A stretch of DNA of 64,000 nt from Spinacia oleracea (GCF_020520425.1 NC_079492.1:70733671-70797670); one strand, 5' to 3'; shown: positions 33,460-45,144, counted from the stretch's first letter. The notes: a model not told the origin generated them from the letters alone. A program made the numbers and translations.

Positions 33460-33875
33460 TCTCCTCACTTCGATTGTCCTCAGTTGCATCAGTTCTACAC
33501 AGAGGAAGCCACCCCTTATTCAAGCACATCAGTATGCTGACAAGCCTAACCATCTTCTAGAAGCTATGACATCAGCTCTAACTACCTATCCTATATTTTA
33601 GGAATTCTGTTAGAAGTTTGTTAGGTGATCTCAGTTGTAATAATGTTGCACTGACAATTGTAATTGCTGATGTGTAAGTTTGTAGCTCTCTCATTGGTTG
33701 GAACACATCACCAATCACATTGTATTTATAGTTTACTCAGCTGCTGTAATTCATTCAATTCATTCTTTCAGAAATAAATAAAATTCTCTCTAAAGTTTTC
33801 TGATCTCTTTCTCTTTCAATGCTTACTGATAATCAGTTTCAAGCAACAAACTCAACCTAATGGTGAGTTCTAACA
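33427..33875 (+). repeat. Copia right (3') LTR
   Basis: 449 bases, preceded by a purine tract and followed by the ccatg duplication. Confidence 0.92.
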
Positions 33876-33985
33876 CCATGTTTTTATAATTTTTACGAAT
33901 ACAAAACTAGAGACATTAATGTCCAAACATTTACATTGGCATGCGTGAAAAGGTAAACTGTCCCCTTATTTCAAAACGGATGGAG

Positions 33986-34455
33986 TAATTAATACACAAG
34001 TTATGTGTTTTTTATACAGCAATAGTTTTTTTTTTTACGCACGGCCGTGAGAATCGAGCACAAAGAGTTCATGGGCACAAAGTTATCTAGGGATGTAGTA
34101 CACAATAATTCATCTGAAAGTTGAACAAAAGTAAAAACAGAGTAGATAAAAGTAGTATCTATTTTTTATTGACATTGTATTGAGGTAGGACAAGATTTGA
34201 ATTCACAAACAAGCAATTGAATTCAATCACTGCCACTAAGTAATCACACAAAAGAAATTACAAAAGATTTTGTATAATTTGTATATGGTAAAAGCAACAT
34301 ATTAATTATAGTTGCTATTACAAATGATAGATTTGGCGGGCAGCTTCAGTGAGAAAAAAAAGAAAAGAAATGAGCACACCTCTGCCTATCATAATCCTGG
34401 CTTATTAAACCCACACAGTTCATACTTGATACTTCATGTACTGCAAGCGCGAATA
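33986..34455. other. Downstream region of the expansin gene
   Basis: AT-rich sequence with a T run at 34027-34038. It includes the expected 3' untranslated region of the minus-strand expansin; no polyadenylation signal can be singled out. Confidence 0.35.
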
Positions 34456-35546
34456 TTACTTGAATTGTACACGACTCGAAAATGTTTGACCAAACCTCCA
34501 ATTAGCAGGAATTACATTATTAAAAGTTTGTGTTTGGCCATCAGTAATGGTGACTCTGAAGGACAAAGATTGTCCATTAAGGTAAGCTAATGACTGCCAA
34601 TTAGCCCCCCAGTTTCTTGACATACCCATCCAGTTTGTTTTCGATCCCTTTATCGATACAGATTTAATGGATCCTGCTCCGCCTACATTACTAATCAATA
34701 CAAGCTCAAAGTAGTCTCTTCCATTGATGCTGAATCTAACTCCTCCTCTCTTTATACAAGGAACCCTGCAACAAAATAATAAACTGTTCAACATTTTGAA
34801 AAAATAGTGAAAGTTTAACCTGATTAATAAGTATGACAACATTCTAATCAAATAAAAGGTTCAAACCTTTGGAACATGACAGGAATGATTCCACCTCTAT
34901 AGATGCCAATCTTTTCCCAGATAGGTTGTGCCATGTCGAAGTGCTGGCGAGGTGGGTTACACCAGCCTCCAGCATTGTTTGGCAATGCATAGTTAGGAGG
35001 GCAGAAGTTTGTGGCTGTAATAGTGACAGAAGTTCCTTTCCTGCACCACTTGGGATCAGTCTTATAGTCGCACATGATCTTATAGCATTGCCCACAGGCA
35101 GCACCGTTGTTGAATAATGCAGTACTCAGAGCCGCAGTACTAGTCCCATAGCCATTAGAGTACAGGTTTCCGTACCCACAAGCTCCCCCTGCATAAAAAT
35201 ATAAACATTCAGTCCTATGTCACTTTAACCTATTAATTTTATCACCTAAATATTTTTGTACGTGCCATTTATTTGACTTCATTATACAAATTATGTTATG
35301 TAACTTTTGAATTCTAGCTTAAAACCGAAAATTGAAAACTGAAAATAGACAATGACATACATGATATTGACTAATGAGTAATGAAGTAAATAGTATACAC
35401 GTACCCATGGTTCCAGAAGCATCACTACCGCCATAAAATGTGGCATGAGCCTTTTGCCAGCCCGAAGCCACAAAGGCGTGAACACTGATGTTTAAGAAAC
35501 ATAATCCTAGCAAAATAGTAGATATGGCTAATGCTAATTTGCTCAT
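34456..35546 (-). CDS. EXPA: Alpha-expansin (EXPA)
   Basis: Three exons, 35546-35405, 35188-34867 and 34765-34456, with GT-AG borders in phases 1 and 2, give 257 residues, the normal length for an alpha-expansin. A signal peptide covers about residues 1-23 ([15 protein letters not shown]). Domain 1 is a six-stranded barrel like GH45, starting [20 protein letters not shown], and keeps the conserved cysteines, the alpha-specific GWCNPP segment and the HFD motif. Domain 2 is the CBM63 cellulose-binding module with [13 protein letters not shown] and a C-terminal end VQFK. The secreted protein loosens cellulose-xyloglucan contacts at acid pH during growth, without hydrolysis. All key residues are present and no lesion is seen. 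The upstream ATG-less codons (TTG at 35561) are leader. I chose the ATG at 35546 because it begins the signal peptide. Confidence 0.95.
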
Positions 35547-35666
35547 TTTAGTTAGCTTCAAAAACAGAGAAAGCGGAAGAAGCTTATTGAATAATGAAAA
35601 AGGTTAATAGAATAGAGAATGAATGTTGTTGTATTTTGATGAAATGACTGTTTGAGTAACACTTAG

Positions 35667-35673
35667 TTATATA
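35667..35673 (-). promoter_or_regulatory. TATA box of the expansin gene
   Basis: tatataa on the minus strand, about 120 bases before the ATG. The region 35613-35850 has a diverged copy at 57014-57245, where the equivalent is ttatatgg. A Gypsy element is inserted 361 bases upstream of the ATG. Confidence 0.6.
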
Positions 35674-35911
35674 GGCGACTAAGGCGAGTTGTGTATTAGC
35701 GGTAGCCAAGTACGTAGTACAACGTAAGTCCATAGTAACAACCTCACATGGAAGTGTGGAACGAATATAGCGGTAGGAGAAAGGTCTGATCAATTAAAAA
35801 CGTTTTAAACTAACAACTGCTGTGTTTGAAAATTGAAGTTAAACACCAACTTCTTTAAATTATTAAATTATCTTTCCAAATTAACTTTTTTTTTCCCAGT
35901 AGCATGAATTC

Positions 35912-36606
35912 TGTTTATGCCAAATTTCGTCTAGGGGCGATCTTTGGCTTAGGTCGACACTAACTAAGCGATAATTAAATAAGGGAAGGCAAAAAGAGAC
36001 ACGACACAGAGAAGTGTTGACGCGAAAAACCCAGGAATAAGGTAAAAAAACCGCGGATAGCTATGAGGCTATCAATCCACTAAGTTTCCTATATGATTGT
36101 TTGTATCTTATTCTAGAAATCAATGTGACAAAATATAAATAACGAATACAAGAATGATTTGAATGCTTTTATGGCTTGAGAGTATGAGAGCTTGAATTCA
36201 CGTGTCCTTCGCTTGTCTTCGTCTTCGTCCTTTTATAGGAGATTTCCAACGGTCTAGTTGGTTGAGAGAATCCCACAAAGATAGGGATATCTTTGTCGCA
36301 CGTCCCTTTGGTCTTCAACTAACTCCACGTTTCTCGCGCGTGCCTTGGACTCGTTCCTGCTGTCATGACGGCGCTGCCCATCGTGGGCTTTAGGTTAGCT
36401 TATCTTTATGGGCCTGCCCAGAGACGACGTGTCTCTACGTCTTGCGCTTTGTCGTCTGTCCTTCGTCGTCTATGCCTCGTCATACGACGCCACGTCGGAC
36501 GTATCTCCCTGGAACTATGGTTACCTGCGACACGACAGAACCTGGTTGACACGACATGATCAAACGTTAGTGCGGTTATGTCGTTAGTCCAAAAAGTGGG
36601 ATAACA
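35912..36606 (-). repeat. Gypsy 1 left LTR (3' LTR of the element)
   Basis: 695 bases. Contains the dense cgtcgt/gacgac words of the family. The next bases (gtttgcccccaattg) are the complement of the purine tract. Confidence 0.92.
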
Positions 36607-36914
36607 GTTTGCCCCCAATTGTGAATTTGCGGAGTCATACAGAGCGAAAGAAACAATTCAAATTTAAAAAATAAAAAACCGTCTTCAACTGCCTAGTTCG
36701 TGGGACAAAACCGTTCAGAATTCCGGAGTAATAAATATTGATTCGCGACATGCAATAAAGTTCTTCACACCAAGATTTTTCAAAAACATTTCTAGATCCG
36801 AAAGCCGGAGAGAGAAGAGGGAGAAAGTGAAGTCGATTTTCGCACTGAGTTTGCTCGATTTCAGGTAAAATTTGCTTTCTTTTTTCGATTTTCTTGTAGA
36901 TTTCTGTAAGTGAG

Positions 36915-39198
36915 ATGGGTAGATCTAAGTCGGTTGTGGTGAGAGGAAAGGGGGAGTCGGGATCCACTCGGGTTAAGTCCCTTAACCCGATATATTCTAC
37001 TGTGGTGGACCCGGCGGCGTTTGTTGAACTTGCTGGTTTGCCGCCGTCGGCGGAAGTGAAGATTCCCGGCTCGGACGAGGAAGCCTTTGACTGTCCAGAG
37101 GGGTATGTGGTTATGTATGAGTATCCTTTCACAATTGGCTTCAAATTCCCTTTCACTCCTCTAGTTAGGTCCTTTATCGAGGTTTTCCATTTGAGCCCGG
37201 GTTAGTTGATGCCCCAGATATGGCAGGTTTTCACGGTGGTGCACGGAGTCACTGCAAACTGGCGAGCGCCGTTTGATCTGTCTGACTTGATGTATACTTA
37301 CGACCTAGCGCTGCAGAAGTGTTGTAGGTATACCTTGGTCACGAAGAAGGGGAAGACGAACTTAGGTGTTGGTTTAGGTGTGAACGACAGGGGTTGGCAG
37401 AGTCGTTTTGTCTTCGTAGGCAAAGATTCTCTGGGAGATAAAGGGCGGTTTCTGGTCGAGGGATGGACGACGGAAGGTAAATGTGTTGTTTTGTCTTTGT
37501 TTCTCGTCGTTTTACTGAACGTCGCCTTACTTGGTTTTGTTTTGCAGTTGTCAAGGCGTCGTCGTTGACTGAGTTGAACGCTGATTCTGAGGATAAGTAT
37601 CAGAAATTCTTGGGTTATTCTGTCGAGGATAGGTCTTTTAGTCGTGACGGGGAGTTTTTAGACGATCAAGAGGTGAACCGGTCAGGCGACGTCGTCGAGG
37701 AGGAGGAAGTAGACGAGGAATCAGGTCAACTGACTCGTCGTCGGAAAAGGTTGGATTTGCTTGAAGAGGTAGTGGCAAACTCGTCGTCCGCCGAAGGTGA
37801 AGTAGGTGATATGGCTGACAACTCAGGTATTTGTCGTTTGTTTATTTTGGGGTTTGTATATATTTTTTGTTTTTGCTTTGGATAGTGTTTGACCTTGATC
37901 TTTTGTATTGGGTGTAGAGCACACTTTGTCGTCTAGGCCTGTGTCGAGGATGTCTCAGAGCGAGATTCAGGAGCGTGCGAGGAAGCGATTGAGGTCGTCC
38001 TCGACTTCTGGTGGACAAGGTATGACGGTCGTACCTCGGTTTTCTGCGATAGGTTCGTCGGCTGAGACGCCTGTCGTCATAGGAGCCGAAGGCTTTCATC
38101 CGATTGCTTCGTCGTCGCCCCCGCAGCCGTTCAAGGCGTCGTCTGCTGCTGTCGACGTTGGCAAAGTGTCTGCTTCGTCGGCCAAGAAGCGTCCTACTGA
38201 GACGAATCCCGTCGAGGATACGGTTATCACTTTGCCCCCAGGCTTCTTGGGTGATGAAGAGGCGTCTGTTATATGGCCTTTCGCTGATCGCTTGATTTTG
38301 CCTACGACGTATCGACGATATCACGAGGTGGATCCTCTTCCTGTTGCGTCGGACGCCGCTGAACTTAGCCTGCGGGTGAGTTTTATTTAGTTTTTTCTTC
38401 TTTTCTTTTTTGTTTGCAAAAGATGTGTGTTGTGTAAATCTGTTCTGGCATTGGTTTTGCGCAGGCGTCGCAGGCTGCCTTGGCTGTGCGTAGGCAATGT
38501 TCGTTGCTGTGCGACGATGTGACGAATGCGAGGCAGCTGGCGGCGACGGCGAAGAAGGCGGCCGTGTCGTGGGAGGCGAAGTGGAAGGCTGCTGAGAAGA
38601 AGGTCGTGGACCTCGCTGCGGTGGTTAAGGCCAAGGGTGATCAATTGAAAGGTAAGGATAAGCAGTTAGCCGACGTGGCTAAAGATTTGGAGAAAGTGAA
38701 GGGAGAGCTGGCCTCGACGACAGAGGAGTTAGATGGATTGAGGAGCCTGTACGACGCCCTGCAGGAGGAGGCGAAGGACGTCGAGGCTCTCGCTATATGG
38801 AGGAGCGGGCGCAAAAGATGTACTCCTGCTTGATTGGGGAGACTAGCATTTGGCCGTGTCAGAAGGAGGTGGACGACTACCTGGCCAATGGCGGTACCTT
38901 GGCTGATCTGTCGGTGCCCGTGGTGGATTCGGAAGAGTTAGCAAAGACGGCTGACACCGCCGGTACTAAGGCGACAGAGGTGGACGCTGCCTTGTTGGTG
39001 GTGGACGCGCCTGTTCTGTAGCAAGAGGGGGAGGTGTTAGCTGTTGGGCGCGAAGAGGAGGCTCTTGTCGTCGTTTCTCAAGACGAGGCGTTGGGCGTGG
39101 CGTCGGTGGAGGTGCCAGTCGTGGCTGACGTCGTCGTGCCCCCAGAGCAGGAGTCAGAGCAGGAGATCGTGGCCTCTACTCAGGAAGAAGGGATGTAA
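36915..39198 (+). pseudogene. Antisense ORF of Gypsy 1 (putative gypsy-type transposon domain)
   Basis: Four exons, 36915-37476, 37548-37826, 37918-38375 and from 38465, have GT-AG borders and matching phases. Exon 1 carries the domain often annotated as putative gypsy-type transposon in plants (YPFTIGFKFPFTPLVRSFIE, LMPQIWQVFTVVHGV). Later exons are acidic, then serine-rich, and exon 4 is a long coiled coil (KKAAVSWEAKWKAAEKKVVD). A TAG at 37203-37205 replaces the usual glutamine after SPG. A one-base shift occurs near 38797, and a further TAG at 39019-39021 precedes the acidic tail. It is encoded opposite to gag-pol and converges on the pol 3' end. Its role in Tat elements is not established. 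Confidence 0.75.
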
Positions 39199-39795
39199 TA
39201 GTTTGTAGTTTTTGAATTTCTGTTTGTTTTTGTGTTTTGTTTGTGAATTTCCTTACTTGTCGTCGATGGCGACGACGAGGTGGTTAGGATGACTTGTGTT
39301 TTGTTTTCGTGTTTTGGATGTTTTTACTCGTCGTCGGTGGCGGCGGTGAGGTGTTTGGATAATGTTTTGTGTTTGAATTTCGGAAGTCGTGGCCTCAGGG
39401 GTCGCGCAATTTGTATTTTGCTATATAAGTGTGTTCCTCTCTTTTTCTTACTTGTATGTTTTTTGTGACTTTTGTGTTTCGAAGCTTTTGTCGTGCGTCG
39501 TGTGGCATGTGTTTTACGGGTAACAAATATTGAAATGGTGGCATTATATGTATGTAAAACCGTACCTGCGTCGGTTGCTCGTTGTTAATCACTTGGGATT
39601 CATTTTCTGTCATGCGTCGTATGTTATCTTCTGCAAAAGAAAACATGGGTTGCTAGGAGGATTGGCCGTTGGGGATGCCAACGGCCCTCCGATGCCTAAG
39701 TCAGTAACAATTCCAAACAAATAAAGCGAAAAAAAATAAGGAAGAAGGTAGAAACGATGGTACGACAACTGATAAAATTGGCTACGACGGATATT
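39199..39795. other. Spacer between antisense ORF and pol in Gypsy 1
   Basis: Non-coding, G/T-rich on the plus strand (gttttgtgtttg words, tcgtcg words). The phrase ctccgatgcctaagt at 39686-39700 recurs at 62969-62983 in another LTR-like region, hinting at shared retroelement ancestry. Confidence 0.45.
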
Positions 39796-42700
39796 TTAAA
39801 AGTGATAGAGTTTAAGATGTGTAGCGTTCCAGCTTCGGGGGACCGACTTGCCGTCTTTGGTGACGAGCCTGTATGCCCCCTTTCCGACGATTTTATCGAT
39901 CAAGTATGGTCCTTCCCAAGCTGGCGCGAGTTTACCTGCGTTTAATTCTTTTGTGTTTTGGAACACTTTGCGCAACACCCAGTCGCCCTCCTGGAACACT
40001 TTTACTTTGACGTTTTTGTTGAAGCATTTTGCCACAATCTGTTGTTGCGACGCCATTCTTATCAACGCTGCTTCTCTGAAGTGTTCTGTGTTGTCGAGGT
40101 TTTCACTAAGTTCGACGTCGTTCTGCTCTGGTGTCATGAGTCCAAATCGTGCACTGGGTAGCGTCACTTCAGGGGGTAGTACTTCTTCGCACCCGTAAAC
40201 GAGTGAGAAGGGAGTTTGTCCCGTCGCCGTCCTAGGCGTCGTCCTGTTGGCCCATAAGATGGATGGCAGCTCTTCTGCCCATCGTCCCTTCTTATCGTCC
40301 AGCCGCTTTTTTAGCGACGCGATGATTGTTTTGTTGCTGGATTCCGCCTGTCCATTTGCTTGGGGGTATCTTGGCGTTGACGTCTTTAGCTCAATGTTCC
40401 ACGTCTTGCAGAAAGCCCTGGTCTTGTCGCTGATGAATTGGGATCTGTTGTCGCATATGATTTCTGATGGGACTCCGAATCTGCATATAATGTTAGTCCA
40501 TATGAACGAACATACCTCTTTGTCTCTTACCTGTTGGAACGCACCTGCTTCTATCCACTTAGAAAAATAATCCGTTAGAGCTAGCATGAAGACCTTTTGT
40601 CCTGGGGCGACGGGTAATTTACCGACGATGTCCATTCCCCATTTCATGAAAGGCCACGGAGTTAAGGTGGGGTGTAAGAATTCAGATGGTTTATGTGTCA
40701 TACCTGCGTGTCGTTGACATTTGTCGCACTTAGCTACGTACCTCATTGCGTCTTTGAGCATCGTTGGCCAATAGTATCCGTTTCTTTTGATTCTGGTTGA
40801 CAGGCTTCGTCCTCCTTCATGTCCGCCACATTCTCCTTCGTGGTATTGCTTTTGTAGTCTTTCCCATTCTGTTTTTTCTGCGCATCGCATCAACATTCCG
40901 TTCGCTGATCTTTTAAATAGTATACCCTGCAAAATAAAATATCGTGAAGCTTTGAAAAGTATTTTCCTGGCCTCGAGCTTGTCATCGGGTAGGGTTTCAT
41001 GTGTTAGGTAGTCGAGGATGGGCTTGGTCCAGCTGTCGGTGTTTGTGGTTGATAGGACGAGGCTGGCATCTTGTGGTATGTCTTTTTCAATAGCGGGTGA
41101 CAATAGGTGTACTAGAGGTATGGTCGAGAATGGTGACTTTCTGAGTGCGGATCCTAGGTTGGCAAGGGCGTCGACTTGCGTGTTCAAGTCTCGTGGAACT
41201 TGTTTAATGGAGAGGGGTTTGAATTTGGAGGCTAGCTTTTTTGCTTTTTCGAGGTACAAGGTCATTTTCAGGTCTTTAGCCTAGTAGTCGCCGTTGATCT
41301 GGTTGACGATTAATTGTGAGTCGCTAAAGATGTTGAGTCCACTTGCCCCCAATTTTTCAGCTAGCGTCAATCCGGCGATTAATGCCTCGTATTCTGCTTC
41401 GTTGTTTGTCGCTTTGAAGTCGCAGCATATGGCTTGTGCTATCATGTCCCCTTGTGGTGACTTTAGCACGACGCCTAGACCTGCACCGCGAAAGTTAGAC
41501 GAACCGTCGACGAAGAGCGTCCATATCTCTTCTACGTTATTGATGAGTTTGACTTCGTCGTCCGCTATTTTCTCCAAGTCGGGGCTAAAGTCTGCCACAA
41601 AGTCTGCTAGTGCCTGCGATTTCACCGCCGTTCTTGGTTGGTATTTGATGTCGAAGCTTCCTAGCGCCATCGTCCATTTCTCCATTCGACCTGTTAGTTC
41701 TGGTCTACGCATCACAGACTTGATTGGATAATTAGTCATCACCACTATTTGGTGAGTTTCGAAATAATGCCTTAGTTTTCTAGCTGCAGTAACGAGTGCT
41801 AAAACGAGTTTTTCGAGGGAGGAATACCTGGTTTCCACTTCTAGTAGTGACTTACTTATGTAGTAAATAGGTAGCTGTTGCGTTTCGTCTTCTCGGGCTA
41901 GGACCGCGCTGACTGCTGTGGAGTTGACGGCTAGGTACAGTTGTAGGACTTCGCCTTCTTTGGGTTTGGACAGGAGGGGTGGCGACATCATGTATTTTTT
42001 GAGGTTTTGCAAGGCTGCTTCGTGGTCGTCGGACCAGTCAAAACCTTTATTTTTGCGCAAGACGTCGTAGAATAGACGACACTTGTCCGACGACCGCGAG
42101 ATAAAACGATTTAGCGACGCCACTCTTCCTGTCAAGCGCTGTACCTCTTTTATGTTCCTGGGGGATTGAATGTTGATGATTGCGCGCACCTGGTCGGGGC
42201 TAGCCTCAATTCCTCTTTGGGTGACGATGTAACCTAAGAATTTCCCTGCAGACACTCCGAAAGAACATTTAGTTGGGTTAAGTTTCATACCGTATTTTCT
42301 CAATATGTCGAAGGATTGTCGTAGGTGTTCGACATGGTCGTCGGCCTTCCTTGATTTTACTAGCATGTCGTCGATGTAGACCTCCATCGTGTCTCCAAGT
42401 TGGTCTTTGAACATTTTGTTGACCAATCGTTGGTACGTTGCACCTGCATTTTTAAGACCAAAAGGCATGACTTTATAACAATAAATTCCTCTGTCTGTTA
42501 CAAAAGATGTTTTCTCCTGGTCGTCTGGGTGCATAAGGATCTGGTTGTATCCGGAGTAGGCGTCCATAAATGTTAGTAGCTCGTGTCCAGCAGTGGCGTC
42601 GACCAGGGCGTCGATGTGCGGCATCGGGAATGGGTCTTTAGGGCATGCTTTGTTGATGTCTGTGAAGTCGATACAGACTCTCCATTTTCCGTTCTTTTTA

Positions 42701-42948
42701 CTGACGACGACGACATTTGCTAACCAATCTGGATACTTGACTTCTCTGATTTTCCCGGAGTCTATCAGTTTTTGGACTTCTTCATCTATGATTTTATTTC
42801 TCTCAAGTGCGAATTTTCGCCGTTTCTGTTTCACTGGTTTGAAGTTGGGGTCGACATTGAGTTTGTGGGTGATGACGTCTGAACTGATTCCTGTCATGTC
42901 CTCGTGCGACCAAGCGAAGCAGTCCGAGTTTTCTCTTAGGAATGACAC
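39796..42948 (-). pseudogene. Gypsy 1 pol: reverse transcriptase, RNase H, integrase
   Basis: The minus-strand frame from 43080 continues the gag-protease frame. RT motifs include KWRVCIDFTDINKACPKD and YIDDMLVKS; RNase H has TLFVDGSSNFRGAG. A TAG at 41283-41281 then interrupts (NGDY stop AKD), where related elements have a glutamate codon. Integrase follows in the same frame with an HHCC finger (HEGECGGHEGG ... CDKCQRHA) and catalytic residues in WGMDIVG, CDNRSQF and PQANGQAESS, ending with a chromodomain-free tail HLKLYHF. Without the 41281 stop all three activities would be intact. The products would copy element RNA in the cytoplasm and insert the DNA in the nucleus. Confidence 0.92.
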
Positions 42949-43080
42949 TATCTGACTTCTGATGTTGTCAGGCAGCGACGCTCCGATCCTTACTACTTGG
43001 TCTGGCTTTGCCTGATCTAGTATAATCTCATCGATCTGTTGGTCGTCGGGGTCATCTACCGTCGACCCTGGCTGTAATTG

Positions 43081-45144
43081 CTAGATGGATGACTTTGATG
43101 GTTTCAGCGCCGTTTCATAACATTTCTTTGCGTCCCTTTGTTGTCCTTTGATTTCCATGACTCCCCATTTGGTTGGGAACTTGATTAACTGGTGGTATAT
43201 CGACGGCACCGCCTTCATTTTGTGGATCCATGGTCGTCCCAAAATGACGTTGTATGCTGATGGGCAGTCGACGACGTTGAACTTGGTCATCACATTGACA
43301 CCTTCTGCGTACGTAGGCAGCGATATCTCTCCTACTGTTCGTAGCGATTCTCCACTGAATCCTACTAGGACTGTCGACCTTCTGATTATACTCTTTTTGT
43401 CTAGTCCCATTTCCTGCAGAGCCTCTAGGAACAATACGTTTGCTGAACTGCCGTTGTCGATCAATATCCTTTTTATGAGAGCGTTGCCTATTGGGAGCGA
43501 TATGACTAGCCCGTCATGATGTTCCTGTATTGTGTCGGTTGAATCTGAGTCGTCGAAGGTTATTATCATCGCTGCTAATGACTTGTCGAGTGCTACTTCG
43601 TCTTCGGTCTGCCCCTCTTTGACGGCTTCAGATTCGCCCCTGTTGATTTTTTTAGCTGCAGAAGAAGTTAGTCCACATATATCTGAACCACCAGAAATAA
43701 CGTTTACCACTTTTTCGAACGTGGGCGGGGCCGGTCGGTCGCCGCTTGGTGCTGGGTTGGGTTGGGAGCTGCTATCCTTGTTGTACGTCTCCTTTCCTTT
43801 GTCGCTCAGTAGGTCCTTCAGGTGGCCTCTTTTCAATAGATACGCCACCTCCTTTTTGAGGGAGATGCATTCCTCGGTTGTGTGGCCATTGTCGCGGTGG
43901 AAGTCGCACAACCTGCTCATGTCCTTCGTAGAGTCTGGTCTGTCTCTCTTCTTAGGCCATCTGACGGTACCACCTACATTTTGAAGGGCGTTTACCACGC
44001 CTCCGATGTCGACGTTGAAGCCATACTCGGAGATGGGGGGATAAACGACCCGTTCATTCCTGTAAACACTGTTAGTATCATCATATTGATTGACATTTTG
44101 TACCTGACTCTGGCGGTTGTATGGTTGGTGTCTCCAGCCGTTGTTCCTTGGGGTGTACGACCTCCTGTCGCTGCTGCCCCCTGTTGGTCGCTGAGAAACC
44201 ATTCGTGTAATCTCGTCGTCTTCAATCCGCATCTGGGCAGTAGCCCTCGATCTGACTTCTTCGAAGGTTGCACAGGGATATTTGGTTAGTTCCCGGTACA
44301 GCTCCGAGTTGGGGACGAGACCTCTCTTGAATGCTTCGATGGCTGTCCTGACATCACAGTTTTTTATGCTAATTTTTTCACAATTAAAACGGTTAAAATA
44401 ATCGCGTACCGACTCGGTAGGTCCTTGGACCAACCGATAGAGGTCACTTGTTTGTTTCTCCAACTGGCGACTGCTGGCGAATTGTTGGTAGAAGTCGTTG
44501 ATGAGGTCGGACAGGCAGAAGATAGATCCAGGTGTTATGTTCATGAGCCATTCCAGGGCTGCTCCGTCGAGGGTTCCTCCGAAGGATTTGCACATGACGG
44601 GCTCGACCAGGTCGTAGGGGATGCCGATGTGCCACATTCGCTGCTTGTAGAAGTTGACGTGTCGGTATGGATCAGACGTTCCGTCATACAGGGTGGTCCA
44701 GGTAGGGAGTCGGAGCTGGTGTGGTACCGTCACCCTAGCGATCGCTTCACAGAACGGCGATGCTGCATACCCGTCGGTCGGCTCGGTTTCCACGGGCGTG
44801 GGTGCCCCCGGCAGTTTGGTCATCAGCTTCATCATCAACGAGCATCGCTTCTTCATGTGATTTTCCATCTTATTTAGGCGCTTGGTGACGGGGTCCGATG
44901 TTGCTTCATCCTCTTCCCCATGTGGCTCCTCGCCGTCGGACAGGTCCTCAGAGTCGTCAGTCATCTCGAATATCAACTTCTTCGGTTTTGCACCTGGCTT
45001 GTAACGCGATTGATACTTGGTACTTTTCACAGATTCGAGCTCCTTCTGGAGGTTTTCAATGGAGGCCCTTTCTTGGGCCAGCTCTGCTTGGGCCTTCTCG
45101 TAGGCCGCTTTCATTTCTGCGAGCGTCATCTCTTCAGTAGTCAT
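43081..45144 (-). CDS. Gypsy 1 gag-protease ORF ending in UAG CAA UUA
   Basis: A 687-residue open frame. The N-terminus is a predicted coiled coil (AEMKAAYEKAQAELAQERAS), followed by the gag capsid region (about residues 130-330, with LRLPTWTTLYDGTSDPYRHV and SVRDYFNRFN), a zinc-knuckle-like CDFHRDNGHTTEEC near residue 415, and an aspartic protease with LIDNGSSANVLF near residue 555. It ends at TAG 43083-43081, and the frame continues directly into reverse transcriptase. The stop is followed by CAA TTA, the context that allows readthrough in tobamoviruses. The start is the first ATG 59 bases downstream of the right LTR. Gag forms particles; protease matures the polyprotein. Confidence 0.93.
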   Translation of the reverse strand: MTTEEMTLAEMKAAYEKAQAELAQERASIENLQKELESVKSTKYQSRYKPGAKPKKLIFEMTDDSEDLSDGEEPHGEEDEATSDPVTKRLNKMENHMKKRCSLMMKLMTKLPGAPTPVETEPTDGYAASPFCEAIARVTVPHQLRLPTWTTLYDGTSDPYRHVNFYKQRMWHIGIPYDLVEPVMCKSFGGTLDGAALEWLMNITPGSIFCLSDLINDFYQQFASSRQLEKQTSDLYRLVQGPTESVRDYFNRFNCEKISIKNCDVRTAIEAFKRGLVPNSELYRELTKYPCATFEEVRSRATAQMRIEDDEITRMVSQRPTGGSSDRRSYTPRNNGWRHQPYNRQSQVQNVNQYDDTNSVYRNERVVYPPISEYGFNVDIGGVVNALQNVGGTVRWPKKRDRPDSTKDMSRLCDFHRDNGHTTEECISLKKEVAYLLKRGHLKDLLSDKGKETYNKDSSSQPNPAPSGDRPAPPTFEKVVNVISGGSDICGLTSSAAKKINRGESEAVKEGQTEDEVALDKSLAAMIITFDDSDSTDTIQEHHDGLVISLPIGNALIKRILIDNGSSANVLFLEALQEMGLDKKSIIRRSTVLVGFSGESLRTVGEISLPTYAEGVNVMTKFNVVDCPSAYNVILGRPWIHKMKAVPSIYHQLIKFPTKWGVMEIKGQQRDAKKCYETALKPSKSSI

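Larger units (their letters stand above)
28482..33875 (+). mobile_element. Ty1/Copia LTR retrotransposon, full-length but decayed
   Basis: LTRs at 28482-28944 and 33427-33875 start tgttggtgtacag and end ttctaaca. The five-base duplication ccatg flanks them (28477-28481, 33876-33880). A primer-binding site tggtatcagagc, matching initiator tRNA-Met, begins at 28945, directly after the left LTR, and a purine tract gaagggggg abuts the right LTR. By eye the LTRs differ by about six substitutions and three small indels, so insertion is recent. The internal frame nevertheless holds three in-frame stops and at least five one-base shifts. Confidence 0.95.
28328..33985. mobile_element. Stowaway-type MITE split by the Copia element
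   Basis: The left part 28328-28481 begins ctccctctgtttcgaaataa after TA. The right part 33881-33985 ends ccttatttcaaaacggatgg then ag and TA. These ends are inverted copies. The Copia element sits between them with a five-base duplication. Without it the MITE is about 254 bases long. Confidence 0.75.
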
